The notes beneath the pieces were generated by a model. The model did no database searches, had not been told where the DNA came from, and saw nothing but the letters and a program-made list of their open reading frames with translations. This document shows, piece by piece, positions 32,903-41,705 of a stretch of 64,000 nt of DNA. Numbering within the stretch: the first letter of the stretch is position 1; the number at the start of each line of letters is the position of its first letter. The translations under genes and the position numbers were made by a program. The DNA comes from DASXRU01 sp034665305 (GTDB taxonomy: Bacteria; Acidobacteriota; Blastocatellia; Pyrinomonadales; Pyrinomonadaceae), in NCBI GenBank assembly GCA_034665305.1, contig JAXDFZ010000016.1:124001-188000 (forward strand), written 5' to 3'.

Positions 32903-33681
32903 TGTCGAAACTTGTGAATGATAGTCGCTTTTGGAAACCTCTGTGGTCCACTTATCAGAGTTCGCCGAGCATTGCTCTTTGTCGCGTACCTGAACTTGAG
33001 TATGCCGCTGAGCTGCCCCTCACCGGTCGTACCCTGGATCACTGTTGCGGCGATGGCTTGTTCGCGCAGATTGGCTGGCCCGACGCAAAGTTCAGCGCCG
33101 GGTGCGATATGAATGCCGCCTCGATCAAACAGGCCCAACTCCTCGGACGTCACGAGCAACTTGACGTCTGCGATGCCGGGAAGAGATTGCCTTATGCGGA
33201 TGAACACTTTGACCTCGTTTTTGATAACAGCGCCCTGGAACACATTCCTGATCTTAAGGGGAGCTTGCGCGAAATCTCCAGAGTCCTCCGGCCCGGGGGA
33301 ATTTTTACTTTCAATGTTCTTAACCATCGTTACTTTGAGTGGTGGCCACTCGATCGTGAGTCGATGGCGGGCTATCGCGAATGGCAGCCTTTCTATCATG
33401 CGCTATCCATCGAAGATTGGAGCAACGAGCTTGCAGCCGTTGGAATGGAAGTCCAGGATTTTAAAGGTTACTTCGACGAAGAAGCCTCGCGGGAGTTGGC
33501 GTTGTTGGATTGCGAATTCTCGGGCTATTACATTCGCCAACGCCCCAGCGAACTAGTTTCAAAATACAAATCCTTCTTTGGCACAGCAAAGCGCCAATGG
33601 CGGGACAAACTTGGTCGGCTCAAATGGCAGACCGCGCCGGACGAAGGCGCCGGCTATTTCATTACCGCACAACGGCAATGA
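32902..33681 (+). CDS. SAM-dependent methyltransferase
   Basis: 259 residues from ATG at 32902, overlapping the previous stop. The motif I region reads TLDHCCGDGLFAQIGW, a variant with CCGDG; the acidic contact is AGCDMNAASIKQA. LPYADEHFDLVFDNSALEHI and EISRVLRPGGIFTFNVLNH are clear class I motifs. The segment DWSNELAAVGMEV is typical of sugar or lipid methyltransferases. It overlaps the following methyltransferase by ATGA. Three coupled methyltransferases in a row suggest several methyl groups added to one repeat unit. Confidence 0.75.
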   Translation: MSKLVNDSRFWKPLWSTYQSSPSIALCRVPELEYAAELPLTGRTLDHCCGDGLFAQIGWPDAKFSAGCDMNAASIKQAQLLGRHEQLDVCDAGKRLPYADEHFDLVFDNSALEHIPDLKGSLREISRVLRPGGIFTFNVLNHRYFEWWPLDRESMAGYREWQPFYHALSIEDWSNELAAVGMEVQDFKGYFDEEASRELALLDCEFSGYYIRQRPSELVSKYKSFFGTAKRQWRDKLGRLKWQTAPDEGAGYFITAQRQ

Positions 33682-34523
33682 CAAAACAGATCGACCTCTC
33701 CTGGGAAGAAGCCGTTCGCTGGTATCGCGCGCAGCCAGGCAATGAAGCCGAAATTCGGAACAACTATTTCGATCTGCCGGTGCGTGAGGCGGCCGAGCGT
33801 TTTGCGCGGAGCGAAGAATTTGCCGAGGTGGCGCGCTTGCTTGGTCCCGGAGCAGGCCGCAGCATTCTCGACCTCGGCGCCGGCAACGGCATAGCGAGTT
33901 ACGCCCTCGCCCGCGAGGGTTGGGCCGTTACTGCGCTCGAACCTGATCCCAGCGATGAAGTGGGCGCCGGGGCAATTAGTTTGCTCGCGGAAGAGACGGG
34001 ACTTCCGATTACGATCGTGCGCGAGTTTGGCGAGCGGTTGCCGTTTGCCGCAGATTGCTTTGACGCGATCCACGCCCGTCAGGTGTTGCATCATGCTTCC
34101 AATCTGGAAGAGATGGTGGCCGAACTTAAACGCGTGCTGCGCCCGGGCGGCTGGCTGCTGAACACCCGCGAGCATGTCGCCGACAATGAACAGCAATTGG
34201 AAGCGTTCCGCCACGAGCATCCGTTGCATCATCTCTACGGCGGTGAAAATGCTTATCCGCTCGCGCGCTACCTCCAGGCTTTTGCGGGCGCCGGTCTGTC
34301 GGTGATCGAAACATGGGGGCCGCTGCAATCGATCCTTAATTTCTTTCCCGGAAGTGAGCGTGAACGGCAGACCGTTTTGCGCCAGGTTGCCAATCATAGT
34401 TACCTGCGACTGGGCCGCCTGTTATCGTGGTCGCCCGGCTTTCGTCAGGTACAGGTCGAACGTCACACGCGCGCCGACGAAGGGCCGGGACGGCTCTACA
34501 GTTTTTTGCTCAGGAAACCGTGA
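33678..34523 (+). CDS. SAM-dependent methyltransferase
   Basis: 281 residues from ATG at 33678, which overlaps the preceding stop as ATGA. A longer frame from 33510 runs inside the previous gene and is discarded. The motif I is ILDLGAGNGIASYALA, acidic contact ALEPDPSDEV, and LPFAADCFDAIHARQVLHH with ELKRVLRPGGWLLN completes the fold. Its stop overlaps the GTG start of the next gene as GTGA, so at least four genes from 32216 to 35467 form one translationally coupled unit. Confidence 0.75.
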   Translation: MTKQIDLSWEEAVRWYRAQPGNEAEIRNNYFDLPVREAAERFARSEEFAEVARLLGPGAGRSILDLGAGNGIASYALAREGWAVTALEPDPSDEVGAGAISLLAEETGLPITIVREFGERLPFAADCFDAIHARQVLHHASNLEEMVAELKRVLRPGGWLLNTREHVADNEQQLEAFRHEHPLHHLYGGENAYPLARYLQAFAGAGLSVIETWGPLQSILNFFPGSERERQTVLRQVANHSYLRLGRLLSWSPGFRQVQVERHTRADEGPGRLYSFLLRKP

Positions 34524-35467
34524 AACTTTTCATCACCGGTAGTCGCGGATTTATTGGCGGCAGTGTCGGCCGTTACGCGGCCCGCGCCGGACATACCGTA
34601 ATGGGCACCGGCAGATCCGTTGACGGCGGTGCGGATTGGCCCGGTGATTACCTCGCTGCTGAGCCGGCGGCAGAGAATCTGGCAAAACTCATAAGCGACT
34701 TTGCGCCCGACGTGGTGCTGCATGCGGCGGGTTCCGCTTCGGTGGGCGCATCTCTGACAGAGCCTTTGGCAGATTTGCAGGCGGCGGCGGTGACCTGCGC
34801 GAACATGTTTGAGGGCGTGCGCCGCTCCGGCATGAAGCCCGTCGTCATCATCCCCTCGAGCGCTTCGGTTTACGGCAATCCCCACGCCCTGCCGGTACAA
34901 GAGGACGCGCCGGTCGCGCCCATCTCGCCCTACGGTTTTCATAAGGCGATTTGTGAAATGCTGGGCCGGGAATATGCCGCGTGCTTCGCTCTGAACGTGA
35001 TTGCGTGCCGCTTCTTCTCAGTGTTTGGAGAACGGCAGCGACGCCTTTTGGTCTGGGAACTTTACCAACAGCTGGCCGGTCCCGAACCAGTCGTTTGGCT
35101 GGACGGCACCGGTTCTGAGTCACGTGACTTTGTGCATATCGATGACGCGGCGGAAGTGATGTTACAACTTGCCGGACGTGACGAAGCGCGATCGCCACAG
35201 GGCAGCCATTTGGAAGTGAATATCGGAAGTGGAATCGAAACCACCGTGCAGCAAATTGCCAAGCAGCTGCGCGCTCTGGTAGCGCCCGAAAAAGAGATCC
35301 GCTCCCGCGGAAATGCGCGCCCGGGCGATCCGCTGCGGTGGCAAGCCGAGGTGGCGCGTTTGCATTCGCTGTTGCCGGAGTGGCAGGCAAGCTCGCTCGC
35401 GAACGGTTTGGCGCAGTGCGTAGCCGCCTGGAAACGGGAGGCGGAGAGTTCCACGCATGGCTCCTGA
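34520..35467 (+). CDS. NAD-dependent epimerase/dehydratase (extended SDR)
   Basis: 315 residues from GTG at 34520 (VKLFITGSRGFIGGSVGRY), overlapping the previous stop. It has the NAD loop GSRGFIGGSV, VVLHAAGSASVG, VIIPSSASVYG and catalytic ISPYGFHKAICEML (YxxxK), then RFFSVFGERQRR and GSESRDFVHIDDAAEVML. The pattern is that of a UDP-glucose/GlcNAc 4-epimerase or a GDP-6-deoxymannose reductase (RMD); the latter would use the Gmd product. Sequence reading cannot decide between them. Confidence 0.75.
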   Translation: MKLFITGSRGFIGGSVGRYAARAGHTVMGTGRSVDGGADWPGDYLAAEPAAENLAKLISDFAPDVVLHAAGSASVGASLTEPLADLQAAAVTCANMFEGVRRSGMKPVVIIPSSASVYGNPHALPVQEDAPVAPISPYGFHKAICEMLGREYAACFALNVIACRFFSVFGERQRRLLVWELYQQLAGPEPVVWLDGTGSESRDFVHIDDAAEVMLQLAGRDEARSPQGSHLEVNIGSGIETTVQQIAKQLRALVAPEKEIRSRGNARPGDPLRWQAEVARLHSLLPEWQASSLANGLAQCVAAWKREAESSTHGS

Positions 35468-36692
35468 TTCAACGCTGCGGCGCATCGGCGTGGTGGACCA
35501 GTCGGCGACCGGGTGGTTTGCCGCCACCGTCTACTCGCGCATGATCCTGCGCTCCCTCGCCGCCGCATGCGAAGGGAGCGGCATCGAACTTTACTTTTTC
35601 TCGCCACCGGGAAGCGCCGATCAAAGCGGCCTTGCAACGAAAACGGTGACGTTGAGTGCGACCGAGTATTTGCCGGGCGAGCGGCCGTTACGAAAGTTGA
35701 TCGGCTTGCCTGCCAAGTCAAGCGCGCTGCGTGGCGAACAGCGCCTGCGCGGTCTCCTTCATCTGGCGAATGATTCCGACGTGTTTGCAGCGGCGGAAAA
35801 ACACCGGATCGGTGTGCTGCTGCCTTTGCTGGACATCGCCCCGTGGCAGATTGCCGCGAAGACGATTGGCTGGGTCCCTGACTTCCAGCACATGCGACTG
35901 CCGGAGTTTTTTCCGGCGGGGGAGTTGCGGCGTCGTGATGAAACCATCAAGCGACTGGCAGAGAGAGCGACGCTGATCATGTTGTCCAGCCACGCAGCCC
36001 GTGATGACTTTGCGGCTTTTGCGCCCGCCCAGATCGCTAAGGCGCGGGTTGTGCCTTTCCCTTCCCTGATGGCGTTTGAGCCACCGGCTGGCGAGGCGAA
36101 CGTGAGCCGGGAGAAGTTTCAGCTGCCGGAAAAATTCGCTTTGGTTGCGAACCAATTCTGGGCCCACAAGAACCATGCGGTAGTGGTGCGCGCTCTGGCC
36201 CAACTGAAGGGCAGCGGGCTGGACCTTCCCGTCGTGATGACCGGGTTGCCTGCCGACCACCGGGATCCTGCGAACAAGAACTTTTCCGCGTTGTTGCAGG
36301 AAATTGCGTCCGCCGGTTTGAGTAAGCAGATACTTATCCTGGGCCTGGTGCCGCATGCTGATCTGATAAATCTCATGCGCGCAGCAGCCCTGATAATCCA
36401 ACCATCACGGTTCGAAGGCTGGAGCACAGTCGTGCAGGACGCGAAAGCCCTGGGGCGCCCCGTTTTGTGTTCCGACCTGCCGGTGCATCGCGAGCAGGCG
36501 CCGGCAGCGCTGGGATTTTTCGCGTGGGATGATCCAAGGAAGTTGAGCGAACTGCTGGCGGCAAATTGGCCGCGACTCGAACCGGGACCAAATCGCTCTT
36601 TGGAAGCAACGGCGCTGGCAGCTGAGCGCGACTTTGCGCGAGAGCACGGGCAGGCTCTGCTGGAAATTTGTCGCGAAGCTTGTGGAGCCTAG
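35457..36692 (+). CDS. Glycosyltransferase family 4
   Basis: 411 residues from ATG at 35457, overlapping the SDR by 11 bp. The GT-B donor domain shows FALVANQFWAHKNHAVVVRA, ILILGLVPHADLINLMRAA, and the nucleotide-sugar contact IQPSRFEGWSTVVQDAKALG with the E-x7-D/E element in EGWSTVVQD, then GRPVLCSDLPVHREQ. WVPDFQHMRLPEFF in the N-terminal domain is typical of the group containing mannosyl-, rhamnosyl- and fucosyltransferases. It is the last gene of the plus-strand glycan block; a family D repeat follows. Confidence 0.8.
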   Translation: MAPDSTLRRIGVVDQSATGWFAATVYSRMILRSLAAACEGSGIELYFFSPPGSADQSGLATKTVTLSATEYLPGERPLRKLIGLPAKSSALRGEQRLRGLLHLANDSDVFAAAEKHRIGVLLPLLDIAPWQIAAKTIGWVPDFQHMRLPEFFPAGELRRRDETIKRLAERATLIMLSSHAARDDFAAFAPAQIAKARVVPFPSLMAFEPPAGEANVSREKFQLPEKFALVANQFWAHKNHAVVVRALAQLKGSGLDLPVVMTGLPADHRDPANKNFSALLQEIASAGLSKQILILGLVPHADLINLMRAAALIIQPSRFEGWSTVVQDAKALGRPVLCSDLPVHREQAPAALGFFAWDDPRKLSELLAANWPRLEPGPNRSLEATALAAERDFAREHGQALLEICREACGA

Positions 36693-37020
36693 GATCGAAA
36701 TGAGGCAGAGCCGTTAACTAGAAAGCGTGCGGCCAACGCCGAAGGCGTTAAATAGCTCAGCCCAGGGTAACACGCTGGGTAGAAGCCGCGCCGACGTTCC
36801 TACCCTGAAAGGGTTGTATCTGATCTGGTGCGCACGGATTCCATTCTCTAACCCTTTCAGGGTAGGAATTATTTCTACTGTTTACCCAGGGTGCTACCCT
36901 GGGCTGAGTTATTCAACGCCTTCGGCGTAAGACGGTAAATCATATATTCAAGAGGAAAAGTCTCCCATCAAAGCACCTCAATTCCTCTGTGTGAGAGGAA
37001 GGGAAATCACACCACCTGAC
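36693..37020. repeat. Gap with family D inverted-arm element, copy 2
   Basis: Arms at 36733-36780 (AACGCCGAAGGCGTTAAATA, then CAGCCCAGGGT) and 36884-36930 (inverse). An inner complementary pair, CCTGAAAGGGTT against AACCCTTTCAGGG, repeats the layout of copy 1 at 29916. The last 90 bp before the mpl ATG contain no recognised motif beyond a possible Shine-Dalgarno GAAGGGAAA-like stretch. Confidence 0.8.
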
Positions 37021-38433
37021 ATGCACTATCACCTGATTGGAATTTGCGGGACGGCGATGGCTTCGCTTGCGGGCATGTTGCAGGCGCGCGGTCACCTCGT
37101 CACCGGCTCCGACGAAAACGTTTACCCGCCAATGTCTGCGATGCTGCAGTCCCTCGGCATTCGCATCATGCAGGGATACGCGGCAGAGCATCTGCAGCCG
37201 CAGCCTGACTGCGTGGTGGTGGGCAACGCAATTCCGCGCGGCAATGCGGAAGTCGAAGAAACACTAAAACTAAAACTCCTGTATCGCTCGCAAGCCGAAG
37301 TCGTCAAGGAAGAATTCATTCGCGGCCGGCGTTCCCTCGTAGTTGCCGGCACGCATGGCAAGACTACGACGACCAGCATCGCGTCGTGGGTGATGGACCA
37401 GGCCGGGCTTGACCCGACGTTTCTGGTGGGCGGGGTGGTCCAGAATTTCGATGCCAGCTTTCGCGTGACGGATAGCGACTACTTCATCATCGAGGGCGAC
37501 GAATACGACACCGCGTATTTCGACAAAGGTCCCAAGTTCATGCACTACCTGCCGGAACTAGCCATCGTCAACAACGTCGAGTTTGATCACGCAGACATCT
37601 ACGCGAACCTCGCGGCGGTGAGACTGGCCTTCCGGCGTTTCATGAATTTGGTTCCGGCAAACGGCAAACTGATTGCCGGGTGGGACAGCGTCCATGTCCG
37701 CGAGATCGTGGCGGAGATGGGCGCGAAACTTCATACGCAACTGGAAACGTTTGGCACGGGCGCGGACGCCACCTGGCAGGCGCGCGAGATTGATTACTCC
37801 GGCGCGATGACGCGCTTCCGTGTTTTCCGCGAAGAACGAGAATGGGCCGAGTTTGAAACGCCGCTGATCGGTGAGTTCAACGTTCTCAATTGCCTGGCCG
37901 TGATCATCGCGGCCGACGCGTGGGGAGTGGACCGAAAAACCATCGCTGCGGCCCTGGCTTCGTTCAAGAGCGTGCGCCGGCGCGCCGAGGTGCGCGGTTG
38001 CGAGCGCGGCGTGACGGTCATCGATGATTTTGCGCACCACCCCACGGCAGTGCGCGAGACGCTGCAAGCGCTCCGGCAGAAGTTTCCTGCTTGCCGGCTG
38101 GTCGCCGTGTTCGAACCGCGATCGTGGTCATCGCGACTGGCAGTCTTTCAGGACCAATACGCCGCGGCCTTTGTGCCGGCAGATTACGTAGTCATCGCCG
38201 CCGTCTTTGACACCCAGAAGGCGGTGGAAAAAGGCGCGGTGCTGGATACGCGGCAGCTGATTGATGACATCGCGGCGCAAGGCAAGCCTTCGCTGGCCAT
38301 CAGCGGCGCGGACGAGATCGTCAGCCAGTTGGCTCCCGAGCTACGCGACGGCGATGTAGTGGCGATTATGTCGAACGGCGGTTTCGGCGGAATCCACGAA
38401 AAACTGCTGGCGGCTTTGCGGGCGACCAGGTGA
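37021..38433 (+). CDS. mpl: UDP-N-acetylmuramate:L-alanyl-gamma-D-glutamyl-meso-DAP ligase
   Basis: 470 residues from ATG at 37021 (MHYHLIGICGTAMASLAGML); the frame can be extended to 36991 but the family begins here. The ATP-binding loop is VVAGTHGKTTTTSIASWVMD, the central domain has EGDEYDTAYFDKGPKF and the C-terminal domain has VIDDFAHHPTAVRETL, all Mur-ligase signatures. GICGTAMASLAGML and AIPRGNAEVE distinguish Mpl from MurC. It reattaches recovered murein tripeptide to UDP-MurNAc in cell-wall recycling. It has no visible link to the glycan genes. Confidence 0.9.
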   Translation: MHYHLIGICGTAMASLAGMLQARGHLVTGSDENVYPPMSAMLQSLGIRIMQGYAAEHLQPQPDCVVVGNAIPRGNAEVEETLKLKLLYRSQAEVVKEEFIRGRRSLVVAGTHGKTTTTSIASWVMDQAGLDPTFLVGGVVQNFDASFRVTDSDYFIIEGDEYDTAYFDKGPKFMHYLPELAIVNNVEFDHADIYANLAAVRLAFRRFMNLVPANGKLIAGWDSVHVREIVAEMGAKLHTQLETFGTGADATWQAREIDYSGAMTRFRVFREEREWAEFETPLIGEFNVLNCLAVIIAADAWGVDRKTIAAALASFKSVRRRAEVRGCERGVTVIDDFAHHPTAVRETLQALRQKFPACRLVAVFEPRSWSSRLAVFQDQYAAAFVPADYVVIAAVFDTQKAVEKGAVLDTRQLIDDIAAQGKPSLAISGADEIVSQLAPELRDGDVVAIMSNGGFGGIHEKLLAALRATR

Positions 38434-38443
38434 GAAAATATAT

Positions 38444-38521
38444 GACAGGATAAGAGGATTCACACGATAGTTAAAACAGCTAAGATGTTTTCGAACATCA
38501 TGTGAATCCTCTTATCCTGTC
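38444..38521. repeat. Hairpin element with GACAGGATAAGAGGATTCAC arms
   Basis: The left arm (38444-38466) and right arm (38498-38521) are near-perfect inverted copies. The 30-bp interior contains a second hairpin, GATGTT-TTCG-AACATC (38483-38498), with a UUCG tetraloop. It sits after mpl and before the DUF1232 gene, both of which end here, so it should act as a two-way terminator. It resembles a gene-free version of the GxxExxY boundaries. Confidence 0.8.
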
Positions 38522-38555
38522 GGTTAATCACGACTCGCGAATTGCTTGCGGCTGT

Positions 38556-39026
38556 TTAGGAACGACTCTCCGGCGCGGGCTCTTCCTTTTCCGGCACCTC
38601 CACAAATAGCGGTTGCAGCTTGCCCTTTGAAACGACGCTGCCGGCTGGCGACTCAACTCGCGCCGTCAACGCGCGGCGCATTTTACGCGGAAGGAACTTG
38701 GCCGTCAGCGCGGCCATCGATTGCGCCAGGACGATGATGTCGCCGCCGCCGCGCCAATGCGAGCGCACCACGCCGTCGTCCGTGTGCTCAATCAGCCGCA
38801 ACAGCGTCAACGCCACCAGGTAAGCATCGTCAATCTGGCCCACAAACGGGATCATGTCGGGAATGAAATCAAACGGAATGATCGCGTAAACGATCGCCGC
38901 GGCAAACAAGGCCCGCTCGGTCGCCGGCACTCTCGGATCCACCATCAGCCGGGCGCAAAGCCCGATCATGTTTGGCAGAAACATCAGTATGTTCTTTAAG
39001 CGGCTTTTAAGTTTGAGCTTTTCCAT
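38556..39026 (-). CDS. DUF1232 (YkvA-like) membrane protein
   Basis: 156 residues from ATG at 39026; a start five codons earlier is possible. The DUF1232 core is clear: PRVPATERALFAAAIVYAII followed by PFDFIPDMIPFVGQIDDAYL, with the typical hydrophobic helix and the P-x-D-x-I-P-D turn. The protein carries a charged tail rich in Glu and Pro. The family's role is unknown; members are small membrane-associated proteins. It converges on mpl from the opposite strand with a hairpin element between. Confidence 0.8.
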   Translation of the reverse strand: MEKLKLKSRLKNILMFLPNMIGLCARLMVDPRVPATERALFAAAIVYAIIPFDFIPDMIPFVGQIDDAYLVALTLLRLIEHTDDGVVRSHWRGGGDIIVLAQSMAALTAKFLPRKMRRALTARVESPAGSVVSKGKLQPLFVEVPEKEEPAPESRS

Positions 39027-39197
39027 CGATTTCGGTCTCACGTCTCAGTCTAGGTCTCAGATGTCGGGTGACTAGCGTTAGTTGCGTCTGAGATCTGGTC
39101 GGCTGCTTCACTCGTTTGTATGATGTGGAGTCTAGCGGACGAAAAGGTGAGCGACAAGTTTCAGGGCCAGCCGCGTCATGATAAAGTGACCGCCGCA

Positions 39198-39228
39198 AAC
39201 CTGAAACCTGAAACCTGAAACCTGAGAG
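39198..39228 (+). repeat. CCTGAAA microsatellite upstream of pta
   Basis: Four near-perfect copies of AACCTGAA in tandem lie immediately before the pta ATG at 39230. On the other side of the gap, at about 39042-39064, lie the related TCTCAGTCTAGGTCTCAG units in inverse sense. The remaining sequence of the divergent gap shows no gene. Confidence 0.7.
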
Positions 39229-39229
39229 C

Positions 39230-40240
39230 ATGTCCATACTTGACCAAATTCGCCAACGCGCCGCGGCGACCACCCAACACATTGTGCTGCCGGAGGGCGA
39301 AGACCCGCGCACGGTGGTGGCCGCCTCGATGTGCGCGCGACAACGGCTGGCGCAAATAACTCTGCTGGGCAGTGAAGAAAAAATTCGCGCCATCGCCCAG
39401 AACCAGGGAGTGGACCTCGGCGGCGTTAATGTCGTTGATCACCTACGGGCCAGCGACTTTGACAAGATGGTTTCGCTTTATCACGATCTGCGGCGCGCGA
39501 AAGGCCTGATGGCCGACGAAGCGCGGACCTCCCTGAAAGACCCGCTTTACTACGGCAACCTCATGGTGCGCGCCGGACGCGCTGACGGTTCAGTTGCGGG
39601 CGCGACGAACACGACATCGCACACTGTGCGGGCCGCGCTGCATTGCATCGGCGTTCGCCCCGGATTCAAGTTAGTTTCCAGTTTCTTTGTAATGGCCCTG
39701 CCTGACCGCAGCTTCGGACACGAGGGCGCTTTGATCTATGCGGACTGTGGCGTGGTCATCGATCCTACCGCCGCGGAACTCGCGGAGATCGCGCTGGCTT
39801 CGGCCGACTCCTGCCGCGCCTTGCTGGGCGTTGACCCACGGGTCGCGATGCTTTCGTTTTCCACCAAAGGAAGCGCGAAGCACAAATTGATCGATAAAGT
39901 AGTCGAAGCCACGCGCACCCTGCGCGCGCGCGCGCCGGAGATGCTGGTTGACGGCGAGCTGCAAGCGGACGCGGCTTTGGTGCCGGCCGTGGCGGCGTCG
40001 AAAGCGCCGGGCTCAGAAGTCGCGGGCCGCGCCAACGTGCTTATCTTTCCTGATCTGCAGGCCGGCAATATCGCTTACAAGCTGACCGAGCGGCTGGCCG
40101 GCGCGACCGCCATTGGCCCGATTTTGCAGGGACTGGATAAACCAGCCAACGATCTGTCGCGCGGTTGCAAAGCCGAAGACATCGTCGATGCGGTAGCCAT
40201 TACCGCCGTCCAGTCACAGGCCCGCAAAGCCGCGAACTGA
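39230..40240 (+). CDS. pta: Phosphate acetyltransferase
   Basis: 336 residues from ATG at 39230, the length of the short (single-domain) Pta. Landmarks are HIVLPEGEDPRTVVAAS, DPLYYGNLMVRAGRADGSVA, ATNTTSHTVRAAL, FFVMALPDRSFGHEGALIYAD and VLIFPDLQAGNIAYKL. The enzyme interconverts acetyl-CoA and acetyl phosphate. No acetate kinase gene is next to it. Phosphate butyryltransferases are similar, but the LIFPDLQAGNIAYKLTERL pattern favours Pta. Confidence 0.85.
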   Translation: MSILDQIRQRAAATTQHIVLPEGEDPRTVVAASMCARQRLAQITLLGSEEKIRAIAQNQGVDLGGVNVVDHLRASDFDKMVSLYHDLRRAKGLMADEARTSLKDPLYYGNLMVRAGRADGSVAGATNTTSHTVRAALHCIGVRPGFKLVSSFFVMALPDRSFGHEGALIYADCGVVIDPTAAELAEIALASADSCRALLGVDPRVAMLSFSTKGSAKHKLIDKVVEATRTLRARAPEMLVDGELQADAALVPAVAASKAPGSEVAGRANVLIFPDLQAGNIAYKLTERLAGATAIGPILQGLDKPANDLSRGCKAEDIVDAVAITAVQSQARKAAN

Positions 40241-40252
40241 CTCCTTTCCTGG

Positions 40253-40320
40253 TAACGCAAACTGTTGGTTTGCGACGGTGAGCGATATTCAACCCCGCGC
40301 AAACTAACAGTTTCCGTTGC
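40253..40320. repeat. Short inverted repeat after pta
   Basis: CGCAAACTGTTGGTTTGCG (40256-40274) is itself palindromic and returns as CGCAAACTAACAGTTTCCG (40298-40316). It lies 15 bp after the pta stop and can fold into a hairpin, consistent with a terminator. Confidence 0.65.
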
Positions 40321-40420
40321 AGAAAAGCCGAAGTAATATTGAGTCCCGGCAACCCTTTTCTTCTCTCCCGGTCATCAAAACGCCCTTAAGCTCCAACAGT
40401 TCGCGCCGAGGTACTCCAGT

Positions 40421-41575
40421 TTGCTAAACAGAAATTTGCTGCTGATTCTGACTTTCGTAGTAGGGCTCTCACTTGCCGGGCAGGCCACGGGCCAAGAGCC
40501 AAAACCATCGCCGTCTCCCAAAGCTACGCCCAACCGGCCGGACGAGCAGGATCCGATTCGTATCTTCACCGAAGAAGTCCGGTTGCCAGTGCTGGCGGTT
40601 GACCAGTATGGCCATTTCGATCCATCGCTGGAGCGGGACGACATTCTGGTGTTGGAAGACGGCGTGCCGCAACAGGTCAAGGACGTCCGTCACGTGCCTG
40701 CGAGTGTTTTAATTCTCCTGGACATGGGCGGCGAGATGCCTTTGGCCAAGAGCACGCGATCGACGCGCGAAATCGCGCTGCGTTTGCTGGACAAGCTGAA
40801 GACCGGCGATTCGTTATCGGTAATCCAATTCAGCGAACGCCCGGAAGTCTTGCAGGATTGGACCGCCGACAAAGCCAGCGTCATGCGCGTGCTAAAAACC
40901 AAACTGTCGGGAGGAAGACGCGCCCGGCTCTCAGAGGGAATCACGGCGGCCGTGGCCCAACTCAAGACGGTCCCGGTTGGCACACGTCATCTGGTCATTG
41001 TCAGCGACGGGGTGGAAACTGCCGGCGGCAAGATCAAGTATGACGACGCCGTGAAAGAACTGGTGGCGACACAGGCCACGGTGCACGTCATCAGTTACTC
41101 GGCGCTGGTGCGCGCCGCGGTCGAACAGCGTTACAACAAAGGAATTATCAAGAAGAATAGCGGTGTTCCGCGGGATCCCAATCCCATGAGCAATCCGGTG
41201 GCGAACGGCGATCCCACGAAACCGCCGGGGACTGTTAGCAACGGTTCGTATCCGTTGCTGACGCTGGATCTAGACCGCAAGATGCGCCGCTGGTTCACTG
41301 ACTACGCCAAGGCAACGGTCGCGAGCGAACAGAGACTGTCCGCCCTGGTGGCGGAATCGGGTGGGCGGCTTTCCGTACCGCAATCGCTTGAAGACATGTT
41401 GAAACAGAGTGACGAAGTGGCGCGAGAGATTGGCGCTCAGTACATTGTCACTTACCGGCCCGCGCGCGCCTTGTCTGAGTCGAAGCCCGGTGAGTACCGC
41501 CGCATCGAGATCGCTTCGCGCCGCGTAGGTCTGCACCTCAGCGCCCGCCGCGGCTACGTCACGACAGCCCCCTGA
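40421..41575 (+). CDS. Secreted VWFA-related protein (acidobacterial type)
   Basis: 384 residues from TTG at 40421. A signal peptide (LLLILTFVVGLSLAGQATGQE) is followed by a proline-rich linker and the acidobacterial VWFA-related domain (TIGR03436-like): RLPVLAVDQYGHF, LVLEDGVPQQVKDVRHVP, then the first MIDAS strand. That strand reads SVLILLDMGGEMP where a canonical VWA domain has DxSxS, so metal binding is doubtful. HLVIVSDGVETAGG and YIVTYRP are intact. The role is unknown; the family is abundant in Acidobacteriota. It should be periplasmic or surface-attached. Confidence 0.75.
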   Translation: MLNRNLLLILTFVVGLSLAGQATGQEPKPSPSPKATPNRPDEQDPIRIFTEEVRLPVLAVDQYGHFDPSLERDDILVLEDGVPQQVKDVRHVPASVLILLDMGGEMPLAKSTRSTREIALRLLDKLKTGDSLSVIQFSERPEVLQDWTADKASVMRVLKTKLSGGRRARLSEGITAAVAQLKTVPVGTRHLVIVSDGVETAGGKIKYDDAVKELVATQATVHVISYSALVRAAVEQRYNKGIIKKNSGVPRDPNPMSNPVANGDPTKPPGTVSNGSYPLLTLDLDRKMRRWFTDYAKATVASEQRLSALVAESGGRLSVPQSLEDMLKQSDEVAREIGAQYIVTYRPARALSESKPGEYRRIEIASRRVGLHLSARRGYVTTAP

Positions 41576-41578
41576 GCG

Positions 41579-41698
41579 GATTGCAGATTGCGGATTGCGG
41601 ATTGCGGATTGCGGATTGCTGAAGAGTAGCGACTCTCTCAAAAATCTCAAATCCGCATTCCGCATTCCGCATTCCGCAATCGGCAGGCGGTTCTGACA
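41579..41698. repeat. GGATTGC tandem units with inverted partner
   Basis: Five copies of GATTGCGGATTGC-type units (41579-41620) are matched by inverted TCCGCATTCCGCATTCCGCA units (41650-41680), followed by a family B half arm (CAGGCGGTTCTGAC). The pair occupies the gap between the VWFA gene and the HD-GYP regulator, which converge. The same units form the interior of family B elements. Confidence 0.8.
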
Positions 41699-41705
41699 AT
41701 TCTAA

